From assembly GCA_020809705.1 (NCBI GenBank), contig CP085828.1, forward strand, positions 7,068,001 to 7,132,000: a stretch of 64,000 nucleotides of DNA. Reading direction: 5' to 3'. The notes under the pieces were generated by a model. It searched no databases, was not told where the DNA came from, and saw only the letters and a program-made list of their open reading frames with translations. Shown here in pieces: positions 1-9,451 of this stretch. Positions within the stretch are counted from its first letter, which is position 1. Each line of letters begins with the position of its first letter. Source of the stretch: Calonectria ilicicola (taxonomy: Eukaryota; Ascomycota; Sordariomycetes; Hypocreales; Nectriaceae). The translations under genes were made by a program, and so were the position numbers.

Positions 1-264
1 CGCTGTGCGTGCGTGCGTGCTGCAACTGCTCTGCATCCATCCATCGCACTCTCGCGCTCCGCTACACTGCGCTTTGCTGGCCTGGCCTGGCCTGCCTTGC
101 TCGCCTTGCTCTCGCTCGCACTCTCTTTTCTGCTCTCTCTCGGATCCGCGGGCTTTCTCTTCGACTACATCGCCGACCGCCGGTCACCTGCTACCCCCCG
201 ATGCCTCAAGCTTATGCTTCTTCTTGACCCTCTTTAGGTCCCTCGTGCCCACGCAGCATGGAAT
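1..264. other. Upstream region of the WD40 gene
   Basis: This stretch is pyrimidine-rich (long CT and GCCT runs), as is common in 5' untranslated regions and promoters of filamentous fungi. The short open frames in it overlap each other in all three frames and look like chance. I see no gene. The window edge cuts any further promoter. Confidence 0.5.
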
Positions 265-3200
265 ATGTCGCCCTCCATGTCTTCGCCTGCTTCCCGAGGC
301 GATGGAGAATTGACTTCCAAACGTCACTCCCGCTCCCTCTCCATTCCCGCCACCCCCAGACGCCGTCGCCAGAGCCTCGCTGCTGATTCCCAAGGTACGC
401 CTGCATATGCGCCCTGCCTATCGCACCTCTCGGAGCCTCACGGCTCTGAATGGGACGTCAATCCCTTCTCTTCTTCACTCCTCGTGCCCCCATCTCCGAG
501 TCTTGTGCCCCACTGCCTGCCATGCTACACCCGCCATGCTACATGCTACACCCCCAAGCCATGTGCACCACCACCAGATATTAGATATACCAGGTGTACC
601 GCACTAGCTTCTATTCTCGCCTGCCCTCTCTTTCTCTTTTTCCCTTGTAGCCTATCCACCGTGCCATACTTGCCATGCGCCCGTTGTCGCCCGGTCCTAT
701 TACTGCTACAACACGTCGTTCGGTGTAAGCTGACATCAACCCCAGCAGGTGCACCAATCACTAGACAGGATACACACTCGAGCAAGCATTCGACCACTCA
801 AGCATCGCAGGCCAATTCAGTCCAGCATGCAAAGGAGACTAAAGACTCTAAAGGTCCCTCCCGAGCGTCATCTCCGAGTCCTCCTGCAACTGCTGGCCTC
901 GACCCGTTAAGCACTGTTAGTTTCCCACTTCAACTTCTTCTTTCTTTCTTCACATGTGTACAACTTGTATTTTAACATGTCTCATTCAGCAAATATTTCT
1001 AAGAACTTCAAGCAATATTGCTGAAAAAGAACCTACTATTGCACAGCGTATAGTACGCAACACCACTGGACGTCCTGACAGCCCAGCCATCGACCTCCCC
1101 CGCAAGAGTTCCGATATTAGCAAGACACCGAATGCCCTCTTGGACCTTGCAAAAGAGCGAAGGTATGCATTCACTCGCGGTGCCGCCGGAAAGGACAAAG
1201 ATGTCCAAGGGGAGAAGGGGCTAACGCTTGGCAACAGCAAAAAGGGGCCTTCGTTCTTGAGTCGACTGGGAATGCGCGGAAGCTGGAAAAAGGACGATGA
1301 CATGCACGACTCTGATTCGGAACTTGGAGACCTTCGCACCGATGGCATCAACGCAGAAGCCCTCACCTCCATCGCCAGCGCGGGCGGCGGCTACATCCCA
1401 CTATACAAGGAGCCCCCGCGTTACATCAGAGTCAAGGCACACAACAAGAAGGACCGCGAATTTAACCACCTATTCCTCGCCCAAGAGTTGATGGGCACCA
1501 ACCAAACCCCGGAGCATCAGCAACAAGGCCGCGTCCCCGCCACCGCCGTCGGAAGTAAGTTGTTAAAAGCCGGCAACGCCATTTGGGCTGCCGAGTTCAG
1601 TCTCGATGGACGGTACCTAGCTGTTGCTGGTAAGGACCAGATAGTGAGGGTCTTTGCCGTCTTATCTACCCCCGAAGAACGAAGAGCACACGAGGATGAA
1701 GAGTCTCAGCGTGGACCTAGTGCGGCGAGGTTGAGCGCCCCGGTGTTCCGAAGTAAGCCTGTTCGAGAGTTTCGTGGGCACACCGGCGAGGTGCTGGCCC
1801 TGAGCTGGAGTAAGAACAACTTTCTCCTCTCCTCTTCCATGGACAAGACAGTGCGTCTCTGGCACATGTCTAGAAACGACTGCCTATGCACATTCACACA
1901 CAAGGACTTAGTTACATCCATCGCCTTTCACCCCACCGACGATCGATTTTTCCTGGCTGGATCTCTGGATGCTCAGCTTAGGCTGTGGAGCATCACTGAC
2001 AGGACGGTTGCGTATGAGGCATCCGCCGGGGAGTTTATTACAGCAGTGGCTTTTACACCAGACGGAACAATGGCAATATGTGGTGTCCTGAGCGGAATGG
2101 CTACATTCTTCATGACGGAAGGTCTCAAGATGAAGTATCAGATTCACGTGCGATCATCTAGAGGCAAGAACGCCAAGGGCAGCAAGATTACCGGTATTCG
2201 CACTATGACTGTTCCTGACGGCCCCGAAGCCGGCATAGTCAAGGTCCTCATCAGCTCCAACGATTCCCGAGTACGAGTTTACAATCTCAGCGACAAGGTA
2301 GTTCAGGTAAAGTATAGAGGCCTGGAAAACCAATCTAGTCAGATTCACGCCCGTTTCAGCGACGATGGAAATTACGTCATTTGCGGAAGTGAAGACCGCA
2401 GAGCTTACATCTGGAAGCTCAACTCCAATGACAACGATCTCAGAGATAAACAACCCTATGAGTCATTCGATGCTCACCCCGAAGTAGTCACCACGGCCCT
2501 CATGGCACCTACTAAAACTAGGCTGCTGCTGAGTGCGTCTGGTGACCCGATTTACGATTTATGCAACCCGCCACCCGTAACGTTACGAAGCCTCGAGGAG
2601 AGCGCAGCAAGCAATTCGGCACTGTCTGAGGAGGATGAGACAAGCGACACACCCTCCTTTGGCAGACGCCCCGAGGAAAGCCCCGCATTTTTAGAGCGCT
2701 CGAAACACTTTGACGGCAATATTATTATCACAACGGACAGGACAGGGACGATCAAGGTTTTCCGACAGGATTGTGCCTACAAGAAACGACAGCAGGCACT
2801 GTGGGAGTCAGGATCCAAGTTTTCAGGCAGAATCGCGGGAGTTGGTAGGAGCGGTAGTATCATGACGAGGACGAGTGGAGGAGGCAGCCGCATCCAGTCG
2901 AGACGAAGCTCGCTCAACATATCGCAAGGACCAAACCATGTCCAACTTCAGCATGCGACGGATAGGATCAACACATGGCGGCAGAATGTAGATGGAGGAG
3001 GGTCCAATTCCAATTCCGCCTCCAACGGCAACAGACTCAGCTGGGGTGGGACGCCAACTAGAAGTGAGCGCTCAATGTCACCCTCAAAGGCGGGACGGGC
3101 GTCAATGAATGCATCTGCAGCAACCCTTGCTTCGGAAGCTAGGAAGCAACCTTATCTATCGAGCCCCATACCTCGAAGCCAACATCCCGGAAGCCCTACT

Positions 3201-3695
3201 GGTAGTGTGGTTTCGCGTGGTACGTTTATGTCGAATACGACAACGCCGAGGGAGCAAAAGAGGACTAGCGCCATGTCGATCCCCCCAACTCCCAGCTTCA
3301 ACTTGATCAGCGCCGATTCCGAGAAGGAGGACAAAGTTGAAGGCAGCTTTTGGAACCTGGGCCGCTGGAGGAACAGGTATTCGTCGGTCATCAGCTCTCC
3401 CCTTAGCACCAACGGAGCACAGACGAATGGGAGTCAGCCTCGGCCCAGCGGCCAATACCTGACGGCACCTAGAGAGAAGTCGGGCGGTCGCATGAGCCTT
3501 GCGATGGGCGACTTGGGCCGGCTCAAGAGCGAGGAGGCAGTGAACCGACGCAGGTCGGCAGGCCCAGTGTTGGCGGCCAGACGAACCCAGGAGCTCAATC
3601 GACAGGGATCATTTGAGAGGAAAGAATACCTCTCGGTGACCAAGAAGCGAGTAGATTCTGGAGTTGGGCGTATGAGCGCCGATATGAGCGAATAG
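265..3695 (+). CDS. WD40-repeat protein, WDR44/Dgr2-like
   Basis: I build this as three exons, 265-394, 749-915 and 990-3695, giving 1000 residues. Both introns (354 bp, GTACGC to CAG; 74 bp, GTTAGT to CAG) restore the frame exactly. The N-terminal third is Ser/Pro/Arg-rich and likely disordered. A WD40 propeller runs from about residue 290 to 700, with clear blades such as GHTGEVLALSW...MDKTVRLW, a following blade ending DAQLRLW, and SEDRRAYIWKL. An acidic/serine insert lies before the last blade (IKVFRQD). The C-terminal 280 residues are low-complexity with many SRRSS and SPTGS patches that could be phosphorylated. The order (basic disordered head, WD40, serine-rich tail) matches fungal homologues of WDR44 and yeast Dgr2. 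WDR44 is a Rab11 effector in animals; the fungal role is not established. The start is the best ATG in the first exon, but an upstream exon cannot be excluded. Confidence 0.85.
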
Positions 3696-4331
3696 AAAGC
3701 CGACATGATTACGGATATTACTGAAAGATGAGGAAGCCAGAGTACGACGCACTCTGGAAGTGCTGGCATGAAGCGCCGGATCCATTCATTCGAATATTTT
3801 TTTCTTGGTTTTTATCTTTTACCCGTTTTTTTCTTTCCTATTTTTTGATGCATCACAACGGCCGGAGTCAAATCAGCGACCATCTCATTTTTTCTTGCGT
3901 TGTTTTCCCTATGTTTTTTTTTTTTTTTTTTGTGTTTTGTTTGGGCAACTGCAAAGTTGGATCAAAGGCGTCTTGCGGAGAAATGAGACTTCTGGGAAAC
4001 TCATGTACGAGTAAAGCATACCACTCTGGCTAGGGATTTGGATTTTCAACAGCGGAGTCAAAAGGGCAACCCTAAAAATACGGTGACAAGAGAAGGAGAG
4101 GAGGATGGGTAGGAGGAGGAAGCTGGGTGTGCATACCAATTCATCTACTTTAGGTAGATGAGTAGATAGCCACGGGGTAGCGCTGATAGCAGAAACCAGC
4201 CTCTTATGGTGTACATGGTGTTGACAGCAAGCAAGTAAAGCAAGCAAGCACCTCGAAGAAATTTACTATTTAAGAAAAAAGAGTGGTAATTTATCTCATG
4301 TGTGAATGTGAATGAATTGACTGGGGTCTTG

Positions 4332-4369
4332 TTTGACATTTGGTATGTATTTTGACATTTGGTATGTAT
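4332..4369. repeat. Perfect 19-bp tandem duplication
   Basis: Two adjacent identical copies of TTTGACATTTGGTATGTAT occupy 4332-4350 and 4351-4369. It lies in the spacer between converging genes. A replication-slippage duplication is the simplest reading. Confidence 0.85.
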
Positions 4370-4826
4370 AAGCCGTAAGCATTATAAAGACGAACCTGAC
4401 AAGTCCCTGTTGGTTTAACGTGAGCAGATGCAGTACCTCGGTGATGAACCTTTGTAATGCTTATGGCTTGTATAGTGGAAGTGGGGTGAAGTTTAGTGTG
4501 AAGGGGAGTGCAATGTCAATAGATGTGTGTAGTACAGTACTACTTAATTAAACCACTGTTACATGTGATGGTTACAAAACAAGACAAGAAAAGAAAGAAT
4601 GGATTGATTGATTCACGTGGAGAGCGAGATGGGGAATTTTTGAGTTGGACAGGATATTGTTTAAATTGCTTTGCTAGTATCTAAGGTTTGTTATCCGCCC
4701 AGTCCAGGTGGATCCGAGGGAATTTGTGTCGCGTGTGTGCGACAGTGCGTGCGTGTGTGCATGTGTCGCAGAAATGCGACGTCCCATTTTCCATCGTGTT
4801 CGGTTCGTGGCTGCGCGCGCCCAAAC

Positions 4827-4830
<4 letters not shown>

Positions 4831-4866
<36 letters not shown>

Positions 4867-4914
4867 CGAGATGGTTCTGGTTGGTAGCGCTCGAGTGTGC
4901 GTGTGTGTGTGTGT
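4831..4914. repeat. (AG)n and (GT)n microsatellites
   Basis: A run of about 15 AG units occupies 4831-4860. After 34 bp of unique sequence a TG run follows at about 4895-4914. Both are pure dinucleotide tracts and so likely to vary in length between strains. Confidence 0.9.
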
Positions 4915-5085
4915 GCGTGCCTGTATTGATTCCACCATGATGCGCCTCCCAATGCCCTTTCCTTTATATAAAATTTTTTCTTTTCGGTCACATTTTCCGC
5001 GTCGTCGTCATGTTGTCGTTGATTCCGTCTATGCAGCGATTGCTTTATTGGTGGATATGTTATTACTTCATGTCTTCATTTTCTC

Positions 5086-5454
5086 TTAAAAGTCTTCGTT
5101 GGTTTTGAGCTCACCCTTGGCCTTGTCGGAGTAGAGCTCGACGTTCTTCTTGAGGACTGGGGGAGCGGCACCCTTGAAGTCGGAGTCCTTGTTGCCGTTC
5201 TCAAAGAAGAAGAAGGCGGGGATGGAGGAGATGCCGAGCTCCTGGGACAGGTCGGGGACGTCGTCAATGTCGAACTTGGCGAAGATGTACTTCTCAGAGC
5301 CGAGCTCCTTGGCGTGCTTGACGAAGAGGGGGGAGATGGCCTTGCAAGGACCGCACCAGCCAGCGGTGGCCTGGATGGCGACGTAGGGGGTCTCGTCGAC
5401 GAGCTTCTGGAACTCGGCGCGGCTCTCGATCTTGCGGACTTCGTTGGTGGCCAT
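5086..5454 (-). CDS. Thioredoxin (cytosolic type)
   Basis: A single exon encodes 122 residues, close to the usual 105-125 for a free thioredoxin. The redox-active motif WCGPC sits at residues 33-37 with both cysteines present, followed by KAISPLF. The FDIDDVPDL strand and the SSIPAFFFFENG loop, which contains the cis-proline, follow in canonical order. The protein reduces disulfides in peroxiredoxins, methionine sulfoxide reductases and ribonucleotide reductase, using electrons from thioredoxin reductase. There is no presequence, so it should be cytosolic or nuclear. The last 15 or so residues are a charged tail beyond the fold. The ATG at 5454 is in good context (ACAATGGCC), and a TATA-like TATATATA lies 135 bp upstream. 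Confidence 0.95.
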   Translation of the reverse strand: MATNEVRKIESRAEFQKLVDETPYVAIQATAGWCGPCKAISPLFVKHAKELGSEKYIFAKFDIDDVPDLSQELGISSIPAFFFFENGNKDSDFKGAAPPVLKKNVELYSDKAKGELKTNEDF

Positions 5455-6842
5455 TGTGAAGGTTTGGAGTTTGTGATGTGAGTGTGTATGTGAAAAGGTG
5501 GTGGTGATGTGTGGTTGTGATAGTGTAAGTGATGAGGGGTACCGTTAATGTGGGATGCTAGAAGAGAGGCAATGTGGGGATAGAGGGATATATATACCGG
5601 TGGCAGTCTATCCAGGTGATGAATAAGTCGGGGACTATGACACAATACGCCATGGGCGGCTCTCGGGCTGTCGGAGAAGGGAACAAGGGCTCATTGGCGG
5701 CACACACTGGCACACATTAGCACGCATTGGTGGGGTGGGAATGGACACTGACCTGACAGTGTCATTCATGGCCAGCCATGACAAACAGGCCGGAACTCGG
5801 ATTGCGGCGGGGGGTTGGCTCAAGGACTGGCCTAAGGGAAGGGAGGGCGCCGCTGGGGCCAATGGCGCGGTGAAGCCGCCTTACAAATTAAACCGTTGGC
5901 GGGGCTAGCGACCTCTGGCTTTGGAATCATTTTGGCATGGGTGGCCATGCCGTGCTCTGAAAGCGGTCATTGCGATTCCAGATCATCATGATTACTGATT
6001 GCACGCACCCGAGCAACCAACAACCTGGCATCCTTGTTTATCAATCAATCAGTGCCTTGTCCTGTTCTGTTCTGTCCTGGTCCTATTCCTGTTCCTGTTT
6101 CTGGCTCCCTCGCCTAGACAGCACCCCCAGGCTCCATCTATGTCCTTAGACTGTTTTCGCACCCGATGGAATATTCCCGAACTTTTCCTCTCTGTCTCCC
6201 CGCCAAAGCAAAAAAAAAAAAAATGTGGACTGGCTGTCAACGCTGTGCGTGCCCGTCGCAACTAAGCTGTGATAAATGACTTGCATGACGGGATAGTCAT
6301 CTGCGGCGCGCCCATTTGGAATCAGCAAATGATTCCATTTTTGTGCAATTCATCACCACCAGGCCATGCATGCATGCGGCTTTTGTGCAAGAAGACACCC
6401 ACCCAACTGTGAGCAGCAAAACACAACGACAATATGACATACACTAGCCCCGATGTCGCTCTTGCTCTTAGTCTCTCCAATGACTTTTCAACATCATGAC
6501 CTTGCATCTTGAATCATGCATGGATTGGTATGAAACCTGAAAAAACTGCTTAAACTAAATTTAACCACAATACAACCCCCCATCATGGGTTTTTCATCAT
6601 GAAACACTACATCCACTGGTCCTTCCACCGTCTCTTGATAAGCCTCTTATCCCACTTCCGCTGCGGCGGCTAATTCCCGGCCCACTGCGTCATGGCGGGG
6701 CAGGTCCCCCGAATTTTTTCTTTGCGCACTGCTTTGGAGGGGCACAAATTTTGGTTGGACTGAAATCGCATCACTACCATCCAGTTTGGGAACTGCATTA
6801 TTTTTTTTTTTTCAGTGCAGCTTTAAAAAAAAACCGCCAACC
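5455..6842. other. Divergent promoter region, thioredoxin / rrb1
   Basis: About 1.4 kb separates two genes transcribed away from each other, so both promoters must lie here. Besides the TATA-like box near 5590 I see C+T-rich stretches (6050-6200), an A13 run at 6211 and a T/A-rich stretch just before the rrb1 start. No coding frame is supported. Confidence 0.6.
5589..5596 (-). promoter_or_regulatory. TATA-like element of the thioredoxin gene
   Basis: TATATATA reads on the minus strand about 135 bp upstream of the thioredoxin ATG. The spacing leaves a 5' untranslated region of about 100 bases. The call rests on sequence and position only. Confidence 0.4.
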
Positions 6843-8376
6843 ATGGCCAAGCGCAACGCCGATATCGAGCACGGCGATGCTCCCCTCAAGGGCGGCGATC
6901 GCCCTGAGAAGATGGACATTGACAACGACAACGAGATGGGCGAATTCGAGGACGAGTTTGAGGACGAGTTTGAGAGCGAGGACGAGATTATCGAGGCCGG
7001 TGTTGACGGACGACCCGATGCCGAGAGAGAAGCTGAGGAGAAGGGTGAGTTTCAACAGAAACCAACAGAAATTAAACAAAAAAAAATATATATATATACT
7101 GACAATTCTGGTAGAAGCCGCTATGGAAGTCGACCAGGGAACCTTCATCGTCGGCCGACACAAACTCGAGCCCGGCCAGACCCTCGCCCCCGACCCGACC
7201 ACCTACGAGATGCTTCACAACCTCAGCACTCCCTGGCCTTGTCTGTCCTTTGACATTGTCAAGGATGGCCTCGGCGACAACCGCAAGGCCTACCCCGCCA
7301 CCATGTACACCGTCGCCGGTACCCAGGCTGAGAACGCCAAGGCCAACGACAACCAGATCATGGTCATGAAGTTTAGCGGTCTCAGCAAGATGGACCGCGG
7401 CGACTCCGACTCCGAGTCTGACGACGACGACGAGGACTCTGAGCCCATTCTCGAGAGCAAGACCATCCCCCTCAGCTCCACCACCAACCGAATCCGATCG
7501 CACCAGATCCCCAGCCAGGAAGCTGGAAGACCTGGTACTACTCTCACAGCCACCATGACTGAGTCCAGCAACATCTTTATCCACGACATTACTCCTCACC
7601 TGGCCTCGTTTGACAACCCCGGAACCACTATTTCTGCTCAGCAGAATAAGCCCATCTCCACCATTAGAGCGCACAAGAGCGAGGGTTACGCTGTCGACTG
7701 GTCTCCTATTATCCCCGGAGGCAAGCTGTTGACCGGCGACAATGACGGTCTCATTTATGTGACAACTCGAACCGACGGTGGCGGTTGGGTGACGGACAAC
7801 CGAGCCTTCCAGGGCCACACCAGCAGTGTTGAGGAGATTCAGTGGTCTCCCTCGGAACAGTCAGTCTTTGCCTCCGCCTCAAGTGACGGTACCATTCGCA
7901 TCTGGGATGTGCGATCCAAGTCGCGCAAGCCTGCCATTACCATGCAGGTCTCCAACTACGATGTCAACGTCATGTCGTGGTCCCGCCAGACCACTCACCT
8001 GTTGGCCTCTGGTGACGATGCCGGTGTGTGGGGTGTCTGGGATCTGCGACAGTGGAAGGCCAGCTCCAATAAGCCCCAGCCCATTGCCAGCTTCAACTTC
8101 CACAAGGAGCAGATTACTAGCGTCGAGTGGCACCCAACCGACGACTCCATCATGGCCGTTGCCGCTGCCGACAACACTGTCACATTGTGGGATTTGGCTG
8201 TCGAGCTGGACGACGAAGAGAGCAAGGACACCGCAGGTGTCAAGGATGTGCCGCCGCAGCTGCTATTCGTGCACTATCTCAAGGATGTCAAGGAGGTTCA
8301 CTGGCACCCTCAGATCACGGGCAGCCTGGTGGCCACGGGAGAGGAGTTCAGCGTCTTCAGGACCATTAGCGTGTAA
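6843..8376 (+). CDS. rrb1: Ribosome assembly protein Rrb1/GRWD1
   Basis: Two exons, 6843-7044 and 7115-8376, are joined across a 70 bp intron (GTGAGT to TAG) and give 487 residues. The N-terminus is strongly acidic (EFEDEFEDEFESEDE near residues 38-52), as in the glutamate-rich WD protein family. It is followed by the histone-chaperone-like N-terminal motif (LSTPWPCLSFDIV) and then WD40 blades ending in IRIWDV, WGVWDL and VTLWDL. Rrb1 is an essential nuclear chaperone that binds newly made ribosomal protein L3 and delivers it to pre-60S particles. Length and domain order match the family, and the C-terminal EVHWHPQITG and SVFRTISV tail is typical. A second acidic patch (SDSESDDDDEDSE) lies near residues 160-172. 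Confidence 0.93.
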
Positions 8377-9451
8377 ACTGGGACAGGAGGTGTACGTGGA
8401 GGGATAAAAAGGAGGCACGCGAGCATGGCTAGGGATGGAGGGGAACAGCAACAACAAAAATTAGGCTTGGATGGGTGGTGACGAAACGACATGGCGTCTA
8501 ATGATTTCAACGTACAAAATTTACGCGATAGATGAGAGGCACATTGGTTGAGAACATTTGAGCTTCCATTTTTCTGAGACTCTGAGTTCTATGATGGTGA
8601 CGATGATGATGACATATGATAATGTACGTTGGCGAGAGAGAGAGAGATTGCTTTTTATCCTATCTGCTCCTGGAATGTGGAATTGTCAACGTTCCATTAC
8701 TCTTTGGGGCTGGCGAGTCTTGGATGGAAGGGGGATAGCCAGGGGTTCCCTGACAGACAAGCTTTGGAAACAGTAAAACATTGGGATTAGGACCGAGACA
8801 TGGCTTGTGTTTTGAACACATCGTTTTCTGATCCCTTGGAGCTGGGGGAAAAGAGATGAATGTCTGCTTTGGTATTTAAGCCAAAGAAAAACGGTCTGCA
8901 TTAAGTAGAAGTAAGATGCCAGTTTGGTCTTATATCTATTTTGCTGCAAAATCCCGGAATAAAGGGTTAAGTTCTCCCTTCTGGTCCTCTCTTTTCCAGG
9001 AGCATGTAAGACAATTGAAGGAAGTGGACGTCCGTGACGTCTTCCCTGCGCTAAGATTTGAGACACTAGAAACCCCCGACATTACTTCCGCCTGCGATGC
9101 CCGAGATATATCCCCATAGAGCTTTTAACGAGTTTCAACAGTAATAAAATATTTACCTAACATGGTATCTTCAATTCAGAGCAGATAAGCCATGCTAATG
9201 AGGCACAGCCGTGATGTTGCTTTTAGCTGAGCATCGGAGCTACTAAGTGGACAGGGAGCAGCGGACGCATCCAGGACGACTCAGCTATCCCTGATTACCC
9301 TTGGAATTCTTTGACAGTCATTGTGTCTCTAACTGTAACCCTTATATCGCTTCCTTTATAGCCGCGTATGCCTCCTGACTGCCACAACTGTTTCCACCTG
9401 TCTTTTGCACGCCAATGTTCTTCTCCGCCGTATTAGGCGTTGACAGTATCC
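8377..9451. other. Intergenic spacer between rrb1 and the PLOD-like gene
   Basis: This is the 3' region of rrb1 and the upstream region of the next gene on the same strand. A short GA run lies at 8634-8646 and a TGACGTC half-CRE at about 9033. The open frames here are short and lack family features. Confidence 0.5.

Larger units (their letters stand above)
3696..5085. other. Intergenic, low-complexity, tail-to-tail genes
   Basis: This is the shared 3' region of the WD40 gene and the thioredoxin gene, which converge. It holds T-rich runs near 3790-3930, a perfect 19 bp tandem duplication (4332-4369), and AG and GT microsatellites (4831-4914). No open frame here looks coding. Confidence 0.6.

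Noticed and set aside
5076..5645. A 189-codon minus-strand frame
   Set aside because: It overlaps the thioredoxin gene on the same strand in another frame and is low-complexity (Ser/Pro/Thr).
7072..7818. A 248-codon minus-strand frame
   Set aside because: It is antisense to rrb1, rich in Gly and Val as expected for a shadow frame.
8686..9066. A 126-codon minus-strand frame after rrb1
   Set aside because: No ATG at its opening and no domain. It lies in the 3' region of rrb1.
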